A DNA stretch of 53,725 nt from Burkholderiaceae bacterium (GTDB lineage Bacteria > Pseudomonadota > Gammaproteobacteria > Burkholderiales > Burkholderiaceae_B), in assembly GCA_021208885.1 (NCBI GenBank), contig JAJOJF010000016.1, forward strand, positions 1 to 53,725, read 5' to 3'. Made by a program: the position numbers and the translations under genes. The notes under the pieces are model-generated. The model was not told the DNA's origin. It worked only from the letters and a program-made list of their open reading frames with translations, and searched no databases. Position 1 is the stretch's first letter; every line of letters starts with the position of its first letter. Shown one piece after another: positions 9,216-18,872 of this stretch.

Positions 9216-10574
9216 ATGTTGTCTGGTAAACCCTACACCCTGCAAAACCTCTCCGCACGACTGCGCGACGGAAGTATGACGTCCGTGCAATTGGTCGAGC
9301 AGTCTTTGGCGCGAATCCATGATCCAAAGGGGCAGGGTGGTGTTACGTTTACCCGGGTATTTGATAAGCGGGCGATGCAGGATGCCCGCGATGCGGACGC
9401 TAGACGCGCAGGCGGTGGGGTTTTGTCGGTCATCGATGGATTGCCGATTTCTGTCAAGGACTTGTTTGATATTGCTGGCTATCCCACCACTGCTGGATCG
9501 TTGGTGCTAGCCGATGCCGAACCGGCCGCTGAAGACGCACTGGTCGTCAAGCGTTTGCGCGAGGCTGGCGCCATCATTGTGGGCACCACCAACATGACTG
9601 AGTTTGCCTACTCTGGTCTTGGCCTAAACCCGCATTACGGGACACCTTTATCACCATGGGATCGACAAATTGGCCACATTGCCGGAGGCTCGTCCTCAGG
9701 TGCAGCCGTATCGGTAGCCGACGCCATGGTGGTGGCTGCGGTTGGCACAGACACTGGTGGCTCTGTTCGCATCCCGGCAGCATTTTGTGGGGTGGTGGGT
9801 TACAAGCCTACGGCACGTCGCATCGATATGCAAGGTACATTGCCTTTGTCCAAGCATCTTGATTCAATTGGGCCGATCGCCAACAGTGTCATGGATTGCG
9901 CTTGGTTAGCATCCATCATGGCAGGCGAGCCGTTGACAGTGCCACCGGCCGTATCGCTGGAAGGATTAACGCTCGGGGTGCCGGACCAGTTGGTCTTAGA
10001 CGGCATGGATGATGTTGTCTCTGGCGCCTTTGCAGCGGCGTGCGAACTTCTTGAGCAGTCAGGCGCGCAAGTCGTTAACCTCGATTTGCCTGAATTGCTG
10101 GAGATCGCCACGATGAACGCCGCTGGCGGCTTCACCGCAGCTCAGGCGTGGGCTTGGCATGGCGATTTGTTGAATACCCGCCAAGCGCAATATGATCCAC
10201 GCGTAGCAGTGCGCATTCGGCGCGGCGAGACTTTGAGCTCAACGTACATCACAGATCTTGAACGTGCCCGCCGTCAGTGGATCACTCGTGTTCAAGCCAA
10301 GCTCGCCTCAATCGATGCGCTCATCATGCCAACGGTGCCCGTCGTGCCGCCAGCGCTCAAGCCGCTCGAACAAGATGATGACCTCTACGCAAAAACCAAT
10401 CTTTTGGCGTTGCGCAACCCAACCGTGATTAATTTCATGGATGGCTGTGCCGTGAGCCTACCTTGCCAAGGGCCTGGTCAAGCGCCTGTGGGATTCATGA
10501 TAGCCGGCCTGGGCGGACAAGATCAAAAAATTCTAGCCATTGCACGGGCATTCGAGGCAGTCATGCAAGATTAG
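9216..10574 (+). CDS. amidase signature family enzyme
   Basis: This 452-residue amidase-signature hydrolase carries the Ser-cisSer-Lys catalytic triad: Lys in LPISVKDLFD, the cis-Ser in GGSSSGAAVSVA, and the nucleophile Ser in TDTGGSVRIPAAFCG. Members cleave C-N bonds of amides, including acylamides, allophanate or aryl amides; the substrate here cannot be told. It is not expected to be the GatA subunit of the Glu-tRNA amidotransferase, because no gatB or gatC flanks it. An in-frame TTG at 9180 and ATG at 9204 also exist. ATG 9216 is chosen because GAGG lies 6 bases upstream. It is transcribed alone between the DMT gene and the end of spoT. Confidence 0.87.
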   Translation: MLSGKPYTLQNLSARLRDGSMTSVQLVEQSLARIHDPKGQGGVTFTRVFDKRAMQDARDADARRAGGGVLSVIDGLPISVKDLFDIAGYPTTAGSLVLADAEPAAEDALVVKRLREAGAIIVGTTNMTEFAYSGLGLNPHYGTPLSPWDRQIGHIAGGSSSGAAVSVADAMVVAAVGTDTGGSVRIPAAFCGVVGYKPTARRIDMQGTLPLSKHLDSIGPIANSVMDCAWLASIMAGEPLTVPPAVSLEGLTLGVPDQLVLDGMDDVVSGAFAAACELLEQSGAQVVNLDLPELLEIATMNAAGGFTAAQAWAWHGDLLNTRQAQYDPRVAVRIRRGETLSSTYITDLERARRQWITRVQAKLASIDALIMPTVPVVPPALKPLEQDDDLYAKTNLLALRNPTVINFMDGCAVSLPCQGPGQAPVGFMIAGLGGQDQKILAIARAFEAVMQD

Positions 10575-10592
10575 CAATGAGCGATAGTTTGC

Positions 10593-12914
10593 TTAGCTTT
10601 GACTGTGGTTGGCATGATGATTGCCCTTGAGGCGAACAATACGTCTGACCTGTGGTACACGCCGAATGGCTCTAAAAACCTTGGCCAAGTGTTTCCGGTC
10701 ATCAACCTGTACTGTCATACTAAGCACAAAAGATTCACTGGTGTCATCGGTCATGGTGACATTGGTGATATTGGAGTCGGCCTGGGCGATTTCACCAGCG
10801 ATCTTGCCGAGCACGCCTCGCTCATTCAATGCGGTGACATCGATGCGTGCCAGAAAGTGCTTAGCATGGTTGTGATCCCACGCCACATCAACCCAACGCT
10901 CGGGCTCACGCGCTTTGGCCCGAGTGGCTACCGGGCAGTCTGCTGTGTGCACGACCAAGCCTGTGCCTACCCGAATGCCGGCGACGATTTCATCGCCAGG
11001 CAATGGGCCGCAACAAGACGCGAGGGTAACGGCTTGGCCTTCATTGCCTTGAATGAGGATGGGCGCAGCCCGAGCCGCACTGACGACATCAATATGCGCC
11101 GCCGTGGTCTCAAGCAATGGGTGGTCGGCTGTGAAGCGGCGCGCAACGACAGCCGCTAAACGCTTGCCTAATCCAATATCAGCCAAAATTTCTTCCCGTG
11201 ATTTGGCGCCACTTTCTTTGATGAGCTTGTCCCATGTACCGTCGTCGTCAGCGGGAAAATCCAACTTCAGTTCGTGCAATGATTGGGTTAGCAATCGCTT
11301 GCCGAATGACACAGACTCGTCATAACGGACTGTACGCAAGTAGTGGCGGATTTCGGACCGCGCGCGTCCAGTGCGCGCAAAGTTCAACCAATGCGCGCTT
11401 GGGCGCGAGGCTTCAGAGGTGATGACTTCAACCGTGTCGCCACTCGATAGCTCGGTGCGCAAGGGCACATATTCACCATTGACCTTGCAGGCCACCGCGT
11501 GATTGCCGATGTCGGTGTGAATCGAGTAAGCAAAGTCCACCGGCGTGGCCCCTCGTGGCAATGAAATGATTTTGCCGTTGGGCGTAAAGACATAGACCGC
11601 ATCAGGAAAGAGGTCCACTTTGACATGCTCGAGAAACTCACCCGAGTCACCTGTTTGGCTCTGGATATCGAGCAGGGATTGCAAAGCTGTGTGCGTTTTC
11701 TTCTGGATGTCGGACAAAGAAACATCATCGGTCTTGTAGATCCAGTGAGCGGCCACGCCTTGTTCCGCCACGTTGTGCATTTCACGGGTTCGGAACTGAA
11801 ATTCGATGGGGGTGCCATAAGGACCCACCAAGGTGGTGTGCAGCGACTGATAGCCGTTTAGCTTGGGGATTGCAACGTAGTCTTTGAACTTGCCAGGCAC
11901 TGGCCGATAGAGTTGGTGCAGGATGCCAAGTGCCAGATAACATTCAGGCAGAGTGTGCACAATGACACGAAACCCATAAATGTCCAGTACATCAGAGAAA
12001 GATTTCTTCTGGTCGGTCATCTTTCTGTAGATGCCCCAGAGGGTTTTTTCCCGTCCAGTGACTTCGGCCTCGATTCCGGCAGCTGGCAGGGCGGCGCGAA
12101 CAGAGTCGAAGATTTTGGTGAGCACCTCACGTCGGTTGCCGCGGGCAGCAAGAACTGCTTTTTGCAACACAGAATACCGATTTGGGTACATTGCCTCAAA
12201 GCACAAATCCTGGAGTTCGCGATAAACCGCATTCAGGCCAAGACGATTGGCAATGGGCGCATAGATATCAAGCGTTTCTTTGGCGATGCGACGGCGTTTT
12301 TCTGGGCTTACTGCACCAAGCGTTCGCATATTGTGCAAACGGTCAGCAAGTTTGATCAGAATGACCCGAAGATCGCGCGCCATCGCCAACAGCATTTTGC
12401 GAAAGCTTTCGGCCTGTTGTTGTGCCTTGGTCGCAAAATCGAGCCGGTCTAGTTTAGACAACCCATCGACTAGCTCAGCAACATCGGTGCCGAATTTCTC
12501 CGCAAGCTCAGTCTTGGGGATGCCCTGATCTTCCATGACATCGTGAAGCAGTGCCGCCATCAAGGCATCGGCATCTAGCTTCCAGCCTGCGCAAATCTCA
12601 GTAACAGCAATGGGGTGCGTGATGTAGGGGGCACCGCTAGAACGGAATTGTCCGAGATGGGCTTGATCAGAAAACTTGTATGCTTCCTTGACGCGGGCAA
12701 CTTCTTTTTTGGGCATGTAGCCCGAGATGATCTTCTGGAGCTGGGTAATTGAGGCTTGTTCTAAAACTTGCTCTTGCTCAGTCTTAGTATTGCCTGAGTT
12801 TGCGAGTTGATCCGGGGCAGTGGGTGAGCTCTTGCTGCGACGACCAAAGCGCGAGCCGACCTTGATTGCCGAGAGCAATCCGCTTGATGCAGTGCGTAGC
12901 CCCGGAAAACCCAT
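10593..12914 (-). CDS. spoT: bifunctional (p)ppGpp synthetase/hydrolase (SpoT/Rel type)
   Basis: This 773-residue alarmone enzyme has an N-terminal HD hydrolase domain with intact metal ligands (H100 in ITHPIAV, H124-D125 in LLHDVMED, and Asp in KLADRLHNM), so it should degrade ppGpp. The synthetase domain at about 270-390 contains DIYGFRVIV and PKLNGYQSLHTT. A TGS domain (VYVFTPNGKIISLPRGATPVDFAY) and a C-terminal ACT domain follow. The intact HD site makes this the SpoT-like bifunctional enzyme rather than monofunctional RelA. It is the last gene of gmk-rpoZ-spoT; rpoZ ends 14 bp upstream. A Ser/Lys-rich tail of about 45 residues precedes the conserved domain. Confidence 0.95.
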   Translation of the reverse strand: MGFPGLRTASSGLLSAIKVGSRFGRRSKSSPTAPDQLANSGNTKTEQEQVLEQASITQLQKIISGYMPKKEVARVKEAYKFSDQAHLGQFRSSGAPYITHPIAVTEICAGWKLDADALMAALLHDVMEDQGIPKTELAEKFGTDVAELVDGLSKLDRLDFATKAQQQAESFRKMLLAMARDLRVILIKLADRLHNMRTLGAVSPEKRRRIAKETLDIYAPIANRLGLNAVYRELQDLCFEAMYPNRYSVLQKAVLAARGNRREVLTKIFDSVRAALPAAGIEAEVTGREKTLWGIYRKMTDQKKSFSDVLDIYGFRVIVHTLPECYLALGILHQLYRPVPGKFKDYVAIPKLNGYQSLHTTLVGPYGTPIEFQFRTREMHNVAEQGVAAHWIYKTDDVSLSDIQKKTHTALQSLLDIQSQTGDSGEFLEHVKVDLFPDAVYVFTPNGKIISLPRGATPVDFAYSIHTDIGNHAVACKVNGEYVPLRTELSSGDTVEVITSEASRPSAHWLNFARTGRARSEIRHYLRTVRYDESVSFGKRLLTQSLHELKLDFPADDDGTWDKLIKESGAKSREEILADIGLGKRLAAVVARRFTADHPLLETTAAHIDVVSAARAAPILIQGNEGQAVTLASCCGPLPGDEIVAGIRVGTGLVVHTADCPVATRAKAREPERWVDVAWDHNHAKHFLARIDVTALNERGVLGKIAGEIAQADSNITNVTMTDDTSESFVLSMTVQVDDRKHLAKVFRAIRRVPQVRRIVRLKGNHHANHSQS

Positions 12915-12928
12915 TTTCCTCTACCTGG

Positions 12929-13132
12929 TCAAGTGGGCACCTTGCGAAGCATCTCCGTGCCCGTCAATCCGGCGGCTACTTCACGCAGGGCTAGCACGGT
13001 AGGTTTGTCCCGGCTGTCAATACGCGGAGCATGACCTTGCGCAAGTTCACGTGCACGATAGGTAGCTGCAAGCGTGAGCTTAAAGCGATTCGGAATCTGA
13101 TTCAGACAGTCTTCGACGGTTATGCGTGCCAT
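12929..13132 (-). CDS. rpoZ: RNA polymerase omega subunit
   Basis: This 67-residue omega subunit begins with the family sequence [17 protein letters not shown] and includes [15 protein letters not shown] and the C-terminal EMLRKVPT. Omega helps assemble beta' and, with DksA, forms part of the ppGpp-binding site on RNA polymerase, which fits its place directly before spoT. An in-frame GTG 15 bases upstream (13147) would add MSTAQ; ATG 13132 matches the family and is chosen. The gap to gmk is 122 bp, enough for an internal promoter, though none is obvious. Confidence 0.96.
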   Translation of the reverse strand: MARITVEDCLNQIPNRFKLTLAATYRARELAQGHAPRIDSRDKPTVLALREVAAGLTGTEMLRKVPT

Positions 13133-13254
13133 TTGGGCGGTACTCACAAAAAAGTTAACTGAAACAATAGGATATAGCGTTTATCGACGGAATGCCAGTA
13201 CAGATACCGGTCAACCGTCAAGTGTTGCAAACACCACGATTTTGATGGATCGAA

Positions 13255-13884
13255 TTAGCGCGGCAGACCAAAGGACTCGAACAGTGCTGGATTCATAACA
13301 GCTTGTCGGGTGTATCTCAGGCGGGCACTCGACACAATTTGTTCGAGTTGTTGTAAAGCAACGCTAAATTCTTGATTAATAATAACATATTCGAACTCGT
13401 GGGCATGCGCGATTTCGCTGCTTGCCGCGGCCATCCGTTTGGCGATGACTTCTTCTGAATCCTTGCCACGCGCTCTCAAACGTGATTCGAGCGCGTCAAG
13501 TGAGGGCGGCAATATAAAGATGCCCGTAACCCCCGGCAACATGTGTCGGACTTGCTCGGCGCCTTGCCAATCAATTTCTAGCAGCACATCGCGTCCTAGC
13601 TCGAGTGCTTTTGTCAATGGGGCGCGAGGCGTGCCGTAAAAGTTGTCATGAACCTGTGCCCATTCGAGCAGTTCGTTGCTACCTCGCATCGCGTTGAATT
13701 GCTCGGGCGTCACAAAGTAATAATCTCGTCCATCGACTTCACCGTCACGTGGTGGCCGAGTCGTGCATGAGACGGAGAGTTGGAGCCCGGCATCGTTTTC
13801 CAGCAAGGCGTTGACCAGGCTGGATTTGCCAGCGCCACTAGGGGCTGTGATTAAAAAAACGTTTCCGGCAGGCTGATTTCTCAT
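13255..13884 (-). CDS. gmk: guanylate kinase
   Basis: This 209-residue GMP kinase phosphorylates GMP to GDP with ATP. The P-loop is [10 protein letters not shown] at about residues 13-22. The GMP-binding region is in [17 protein letters not shown], and the LID/catalytic block is in [11 protein letters not shown]. The start is ATG 13884 ([17 protein letters not shown]); in-frame upstream codons would run into the divergent SDR leader and carry no family sequence. It heads gmk-rpoZ-spoT, an arrangement linking guanine nucleotide supply to alarmone turnover. It is divergent from the SDR gene, with 98 bp between start codons. Confidence 0.96.
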   Translation of the reverse strand: MRNQPAGNVFLITAPSGAGKSSLVNALLENDAGLQLSVSCTTRPPRDGEVDGRDYYFVTPEQFNAMRGSNELLEWAQVHDNFYGTPRAPLTKALELGRDVLLEIDWQGAEQVRHMLPGVTGIFILPPSLDALESRLRARGKDSEEVIAKRMAAASSEIAHAHEFEYVIINQEFSVALQQLEQIVSSARLRYTRQAVMNPALFESFGLPR

Positions 13885-13982
13885 GGGACTAAACAACAAA
13901 GGCGCGCATCTGCATACAATGCAACGAGCATAGCAGAAGCGCCATCGCTTGGTGTGGCAACTAGACAAGCAAGGAGACGGAT

Positions 13983-14741
13983 TTGAGTCAGACATCAACA
14001 AAAAGGGTCGCCGTGGTCACTGGTGCCGGAAGTGGCATTGGACGGGCTGTGTCACTGGCGTTGGCCGCTGACGGATTTGATGTGGTCATGGCTGGGCGTC
14101 GTGCCGATGCGCTTGAGCAAACGCGTGACATGGGACCGTCCGAGCGATTACATCCGCGAGTTACTGATGTAACGCATTACGAGCAGGTGCAAGCCCTGTT
14201 TGGTGAAGTCGGGCAGCGATTCGGTCGTCTTGATGTGTTGTTTAACAACGCAGGCCGCGGCGCACCTGCCGTGCCGATCGAAGAGCTACCGGTTGATACG
14301 TGGCTCGATGTGGTCAATGTCAATCTAAACGGGATGTTTTTTTGTGCGCGCGAAGCAATTGCCCTCATGAAAAAGCAAGATCCGCAAGGCGGTCGCATCA
14401 TCAACAACGGCTCGATTTCGGCGCACGCACCAAGGCCTTTTTCGATTGCTTATACGGCCACCAAGCATGCGGTGACCGGGCTGACGAAGTCTATTTCGCT
14501 GGATACCCGATCCTATCGGATCGCTTGTACGCAGATTGACATTGGCAATGCCGCTACCGAAATGACGGACCGCATGGCAAAAGGGATTTTGCAAGCGGAT
14601 GGCTCAACCCGTGTAGAGCCGCGCATGGACGTCAATCATGTGGCGCAGTCTGTCGTTCAAATCGTGAACTATCCGCTTGAGACCAACGTTCAGTTTATGA
14701 CCATCATGGCCACCAACATGCCTTTCGTTGGTCGCGGATAA
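13983..14741 (+). CDS. SDR family NAD(P)-dependent oxidoreductase
   Basis: This 252-residue classical short-chain dehydrogenase has cofactor motif [12 protein letters not shown] in strand 4, and the catalytic Ser-Tyr-Lys (Ser in [10 protein letters not shown], then YTATK). The family reduces or oxidises alcohol/ketone groups with NAD(P); the substrate is unknown. The start is TTG 13983. It is supported by a strong AAGGAG ribosome-binding site at 13971-13976, six bases upstream, and there is no ATG near the conserved N-terminus. It is transcribed alone, divergent from gmk and convergent with yicC. Confidence 0.88.
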   Translation: MSQTSTKRVAVVTGAGSGIGRAVSLALAADGFDVVMAGRRADALEQTRDMGPSERLHPRVTDVTHYEQVQALFGEVGQRFGRLDVLFNNAGRGAPAVPIEELPVDTWLDVVNVNLNGMFFCAREAIALMKKQDPQGGRIINNGSISAHAPRPFSIAYTATKHAVTGLTKSISLDTRSYRIACTQIDIGNAATEMTDRMAKGILQADGSTRVEPRMDVNHVAQSVVQIVNYPLETNVQFMTIMATNMPFVGRG

Positions 14742-14794
14742 ACCCGCTGGATGACTTTGGGTGGCGTTTCGGAGCCGATTGGGATGCCGGAACG

Positions 14795-15700
14795 CTACTC
14801 AATGTTTTGAATTTGCTCGCGCATCTGCTCAATCAAAAGCTTCAAATCAATTGCAGCGCGCGTCAGGCGCATGTCAACGGCCTTGGATCCAAGTGTGTTG
14901 GCTTCGCGGTTCATTTCCTGAAACAGAAAATCAAGCCGTTTGCCAACACCTTTGCCGTCTCGCGAGCTGTTATCTAATGCTTGCTCGAGCTCGGTTAAAT
15001 GCAGGGTTAGCCGATCGAGTTCCTCAGCCACGTCCGCTCTAAGCGAGAACAGGCCTGCTTCAGCAGCGAGTCGCTCGGAAATTTCTTCAGGACGTATATG
15101 AGAAAGCCCTTCAGGACAGGCCTGATCAAAGGCTTCGCGCATGCGCTTGGCTACTCGATCGGATTGGGATTGTAATAGGGCAGGCAAGTCAGACTTCAGC
15201 GCAGCAACAATTGCGTTGGCTTGCTGTGCTTGGCCTTTGATTACCTCGACTAGTCTGGCTCCCTCGCGCTCTCGGGTTTGGACTAGCTCGGAGAGTGCCT
15301 GTTGGGCTGCATGAAGTGCCAGTGGTACCCATTGCATTGGATCTGTGACTGCTTTATTGACATCGGTCCACTGCAACACATCTGCGAAGGTGGGGGTCTG
15401 AACAAGGGGCAGTTGTTGCTTAATCTGATCATGGGCTGTTCGCACTTGCTCTAGCATGGCTGGTGACAACGTTGCGGAGATGTCTTTTTGGATTCGGCTG
15501 TAGCTTGCTCGCACTTCGATTTTGCCGCGTACGACAGTTTTGGAGAGAAGTTCGCGCAACGGCATCTCAGCCATGCGCAGTTCATCAGGCATGCGAAATT
15601 GGAGGTCAAGGTAGCGACTGTTTACGCTGCGCAATTCTATGGTTACGCTACCGTTGTCGTTGCTGGCTTGGGCATTGCCGTAGCCCGTCATGCTTTTCAT
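14795..15700 (-). CDS. yicC: YicC/YloC family endoribonuclease
   Basis: This 301-residue protein has the family N-terminus MKSMTGYGNAQ, the SVNSRYLDLQFRMP block, the Arg/Asp-rich SDRVAKRMREAF segment and the C-terminal FLFQEMNREANTLGSKA motif. YicC-family proteins are endoribonucleases; in E. coli YicC affects small-RNA stability. Its ATG is only 2 bp beyond the stop codon of the upstream GGT gene, so translation is probably coupled. In many proteobacteria yicC neighbours gmk; here they are about 0.9 kb apart, separated by the SDR gene. Confidence 0.93.
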   Translation of the reverse strand: MKSMTGYGNAQASNDNGSVTIELRSVNSRYLDLQFRMPDELRMAEMPLRELLSKTVVRGKIEVRASYSRIQKDISATLSPAMLEQVRTAHDQIKQQLPLVQTPTFADVLQWTDVNKAVTDPMQWVPLALHAAQQALSELVQTREREGARLVEVIKGQAQQANAIVAALKSDLPALLQSQSDRVAKRMREAFDQACPEGLSHIRPEEISERLAAEAGLFSLRADVAEELDRLTLHLTELEQALDNSSRDGKGVGKRLDFLFQEMNREANTLGSKAVDMRLTRAAIDLKLLIEQMREQIQNIE

Positions 15701-15702
15701 GG

Positions 15703-17523
15703 TTATTCCAAAACTCCAATGGCAGCGCCATCGATGCTGCGCGGGTCACTATCGCCAAGCTGTTGTCGGCCCTCAATGGCCACCGATTGTAAGCGCCCGG
15801 CTGCGCGACTAGCTTTCACCGAATGACCCATGCCTTGCAAGATGGCGATGGTGTCGGGACTAAAACCCTGTTCAAGCCACAATGTGTCAGGTAACCATTG
15901 GTGGTGTATGCGCGGCATGGCAGCAGCCGTAGCAATGTTCATATTGAAGTCGATGACATTGGTGACAAACTGTAAAACAATTGTGATGATCCTTGAGCCC
16001 CCGGGAGAGCCCGTGGCGATCCACGGCCTGCCTTCTTTAAATAGCAATGTGGGCGTCATTGAACTTAACGGTCTTTTTCCGGGTTCAATGGCATTTGCCT
16101 CATGACCAATCAGACCGAAAGCGTTTGGCGATCCAGGCTTTGCCGCAAAATCATCCATTTCGTTGTTTAGCAACACGCCGGTGCCAGCAGCCATCCAACC
16201 AGAGCCAAAGTTCAAATTCAAGGTAGTGGTGGTAGCGACCAGGTTGCCATCCTTGTCTACTACCGAGAAGTGCGTCGTTTCCGTACTTTCGTGCTTGACC
16301 AGTGCGCCAGCTTTGATCTGAGTGCTCGGTGTGGCTTGATTCTCACTAATGAGCTCTAGTCGAGATTGGGCATAGTCTTTACTGACGAGGTTATCAATTG
16401 GCACCGGGTAGAAGTCTGAGTCGCCAAGGTGGGTTGCGCGATCGGCATAAGCCAGCTTGGCAACTTCGGTAAAACGATGCAGGTTGGCGGCGCTACCCCA
16501 GCCGTCCCGTGAAAGTGGCCAGCGCTCAAGCATATTCAGCATCTGCACCAGATGGACGCCGCCCGAGCTAGGCGGTGGCATGCTCGCAACCCGTATGCCC
16601 CGATACTCTCCCCAGATGGGCTGCCTTGTTCTGGGTTCATAGCTTCTGAGGTCCTCTAGAGTCATGTGGCCGCGTTCGGCGTTGATGGTGTCCACGATAC
16701 GGCTCGCCACTGGACCCCGGTAGAACCCATCAATACCGATCTCGGCGATTCGGGTCAGCGTTTTGGAAAGATCTGTTTGCACGAGCCTCTCACCGGATTC
16801 CAAGGGCCGCAGTGAGTCAAGTGGGCACAAAACCGGCACACAATGAGCCCCTGGGATTGGCCGAAAAAAAATCCCTCGGTTCGGTGGCGATTTGTACAAA
16901 TGTTCGGCATGGGTGCGCAGCAATCGCGCCAGCGTGGGGCTGACCATAAAACCGTTCTTAGCCAGCTCGACGGCAGGCGCGATGACTGCCTGGCGTGACA
17001 GGGTCCCGTGACGCTCAAGCGCCATTAAAAGGCCAGCGACACTTCCTGGCACGCCGATAGCAGCCGTTGATTCGATGGACAGCTCGCGAGACACCTGGCC
17101 AGATTTGTCCAGAAACATGGTGCGAGACGCTGACTGTGGTGCTGTCTCCCGAAAGTCAATTGCCTCGGTCAAGTTCTTTTGCGAATGATGTAACAGCATA
17201 AAGCCGCCACCACCCAAATTACCTGCGTAAGGCAAAACCACTGCAAGCGCAAAGCCAGTTGCAACGGCGGCATCAATGGCATTGCCGCCTTGTTTGAGGA
17301 TCGCTGCACCGACTTCTGAGGCAAGGTGGTGGTCACTGGCTACCATGCCGCCCGTTGCAATTTGTGGCTGGAATATTTCCTGTCGCTGTGCATACTGCAA
17401 GACAGCCTGCGGCTGCTCGGCAGGCTCGGCGTTAGCCGTGGGCAGTCCAGCACTTAAAAGTGCGACTAGGCTTGCTAAGACGGTGCAGGTGCGTAGCGCG
17501 GGCGTGCGTATACTGTGGTTCAT
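15703..17523 (-). CDS. ggt: gamma-glutamyltransferase, periplasmic
   Basis: This full-length 606-residue GGT precursor has a signal peptide (hydrophobic residues about 11-30, ending near TANA). The enzyme splits gamma-glutamyl bonds of glutathione after cutting itself into large and small subunits. The catalytic nucleophile is the first Thr of the small subunit in TTHFSVVDKDGN, preceded by KHESTE. Further motifs are GGNAIDAAVATGFALAVV, NLGGGGFML, NNEMDDF, PLSSMTPTLL and GSPGGSRII. ATG 17523 is used; the codon before it is TTG. YicC follows after 2 bp. A more distant family member is at the window start. Confidence 0.94.
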   Translation of the reverse strand: MNHSIRTPALRTCTVLASLVALLSAGLPTANAEPAEQPQAVLQYAQRQEIFQPQIATGGMVASDHHLASEVGAAILKQGGNAIDAAVATGFALAVVLPYAGNLGGGGFMLLHHSQKNLTEAIDFRETAPQSASRTMFLDKSGQVSRELSIESTAAIGVPGSVAGLLMALERHGTLSRQAVIAPAVELAKNGFMVSPTLARLLRTHAEHLYKSPPNRGIFFRPIPGAHCVPVLCPLDSLRPLESGERLVQTDLSKTLTRIAEIGIDGFYRGPVASRIVDTINAERGHMTLEDLRSYEPRTRQPIWGEYRGIRVASMPPPSSGGVHLVQMLNMLERWPLSRDGWGSAANLHRFTEVAKLAYADRATHLGDSDFYPVPIDNLVSKDYAQSRLELISENQATPSTQIKAGALVKHESTETTHFSVVDKDGNLVATTTTLNLNFGSGWMAAGTGVLLNNEMDDFAAKPGSPNAFGLIGHEANAIEPGKRPLSSMTPTLLFKEGRPWIATGSPGGSRIITIVLQFVTNVIDFNMNIATAAAMPRIHHQWLPDTLWLEQGFSPDTIAILQGMGHSVKASRAAGRLQSVAIEGRQQLGDSDPRSIDGAAIGVLE

Positions 17524-17648
17524 CAAAGTGACTAACGGTAATTTGGCGATTTGGCTGATCTGTTATGCACATGAATCATAGCAATGCGCCAATCGTGTCA
17601 CCAAGTCTGCTTACTCAATTGCAGGTTTTCTAAGCTCAAGGAAAGTCA

Positions 17649-18386
17649 ATGTCATCGTCAAATAAAACAATTGTTCGCGCTCATCAGCGCCCCGGCAACG
17701 CCTTGCGGCCGGTGGCATTTACTCGAGGCTTTACTCGCTATGCTGAGGGCTCTGTGCTTATTAGCATGGGTGAAACGCGTGTGTTGTGCACAGCCAGTGT
17801 GCTTGACAAAGTACCGCCGTTTTTAAAAGGTAAAGGCCAGGGCTGGGTAACCGCTGAATATGGCATGTTGCCGCGCTCGACTCACACGCGATCGGATCGG
17901 GAAGCTGCGCGTGGAAAGCAGTCGGGACGAACCCAGGAAATCCAGCGGCTGATCGGCCGCAGTTTACGGGCAGTGGTTGATCTGTCAAAGCTTGGTGAAC
18001 GAACCATACACATCGATTGCGATGTGCTGCAGGCCGATGGTGGCACGCGCTGTGCCAGCATCACTGGGGCATGGGTCGCTTTGGCTGACGCTATCGATGG
18101 GCTGATGACATCGGGGGCCTTGACGCAAAATCCCTTGCTCGACAGCGTGGCGGCCATCTCGGTGGGCGTGATTGACGGTGAGCCTTTGTTAGACCTTGAC
18201 TATGAGGAAGACTCGGGCTGCGATGCTGACATGAATGTCGTGATGACTGGCAGCGGCCGATTCGTCGAAGTGCAAGGAACGGCAGAAGGGCACACTTTTG
18301 AGCGAACCATGCTTGATCAATTGCTCGATCTAGCGCAAAGCGGTATCGCACAGTTGCAAAACTTGGTCAGTCAGGCACGCGCTTGA
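17649..18386 (+). CDS. rph: ribonuclease PH
   Basis: This 245-residue phosphorolytic 3'-5' exoribonuclease trims tRNA 3' ends. Family segments are complete: [45 protein letters not shown], the [19 protein letters not shown] block, the active-site [16 protein letters not shown] and [19 protein letters not shown] ribosome-binding site AAGGAAA precedes the ATG. The 125 bp upstream separates it from divergent ggt. In related genomes rph is often followed directly by rdgB and hemW; here a four-gene block of converging and divergent genes lies between. Confidence 0.95.
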   Translation: MSSSNKTIVRAHQRPGNALRPVAFTRGFTRYAEGSVLISMGETRVLCTASVLDKVPPFLKGKGQGWVTAEYGMLPRSTHTRSDREAARGKQSGRTQEIQRLIGRSLRAVVDLSKLGERTIHIDCDVLQADGGTRCASITGAWVALADAIDGLMTSGALTQNPLLDSVAAISVGVIDGEPLLDLDYEEDSGCDADMNVVMTGSGRFVEVQGTAEGHTFERTMLDQLLDLAQSGIAQLQNLVSQARA

Positions 18387-18405
18387 AGCTTAGGCCTGGT
18401 CTCGG

Positions 18406-18870
18406 CTAGCGCACCTCGAAAATCGCTTCAACTTCGACCGCAGCGTTGCCAGGCAACGCTGCCACGCCGACAGCCGAGCGCGCATGGCGACCTGACTCTC
18501 CCATGATCTGCACGATCAGGTCTGAGGCACCGTTGATGACTTTCGGGCCGTCACCAAACGGCGCTTCAGAATTGACATAGCCCGTGAGACGAACACAAGA
18601 CACGACCTTGCTCCAATCGCCGCCAACAGCCGTGCGCAGCACTGACAGTATGTTCTGCATGCAGATTTGTGCTCCTTCATAACCTTGCTCAATCGTGATG
18701 TCTTTACCAACTTGACCAACCACGGGTTCACGGCCAGCCTGGGTTGATGTCTGGCCAGATACGTAAAGCAAGTTTCCTACTTGTCGGAACGGTATGTAGT
18801 TGCCTCCAGGTTGTCGGGCAGGCAGTGATTCAACATGACGAATTGTCGAGTGGTTGGGGTCGATAGCCAT
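18406..18870 (-). CDS. RidA family protein (YjgF/YER057c/UK114)
   Basis: This 154-residue RidA-superfamily protein contains GNLLYVSGQTSTQAG, MQNILSVLRTAVGGDWSKVV, RLTGYVNSEAPF and the C-terminal AVGVAALPGNAAVEVEAIFEV. Classical RidA deaminates reactive enamine/imine intermediates. This longer form, with insertions and the GRHARS block in place of the usual RPARS/PARS arginine region, is a subfamily member whose substrate is unknown. ATG 18870 lies 2 bp after the stop of the MmgE/PrpD gene, implying coupled translation and a shared pathway. A canonical ridA is at 28904. Confidence 0.85.
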   Translation of the reverse strand: MAIDPNHSTIRHVESLPARQPGGNYIPFRQVGNLLYVSGQTSTQAGREPVVGQVGKDITIEQGYEGAQICMQNILSVLRTAVGGDWSKVVSCVRLTGYVNSEAPFGDGPKVINGASDLIVQIMGESGRHARSAVGVAALPGNAAVEVEAIFEVR

Positions 18871-18872
18871 GG

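Noticed and set aside
9216..10574. GatA subunit of the glutamyl-tRNA amidotransferase
   Set aside because: The amidase signature fits, but no gatB or gatC is nearby and the sequence outside the signature is that of general amidases.
10599..11159. 186-codon open frame on the + strand within spoT
   Set aside because: It lies antisense to the conserved ACT and linker parts of spoT, has no recognisable motif, and is explained by codon bias.
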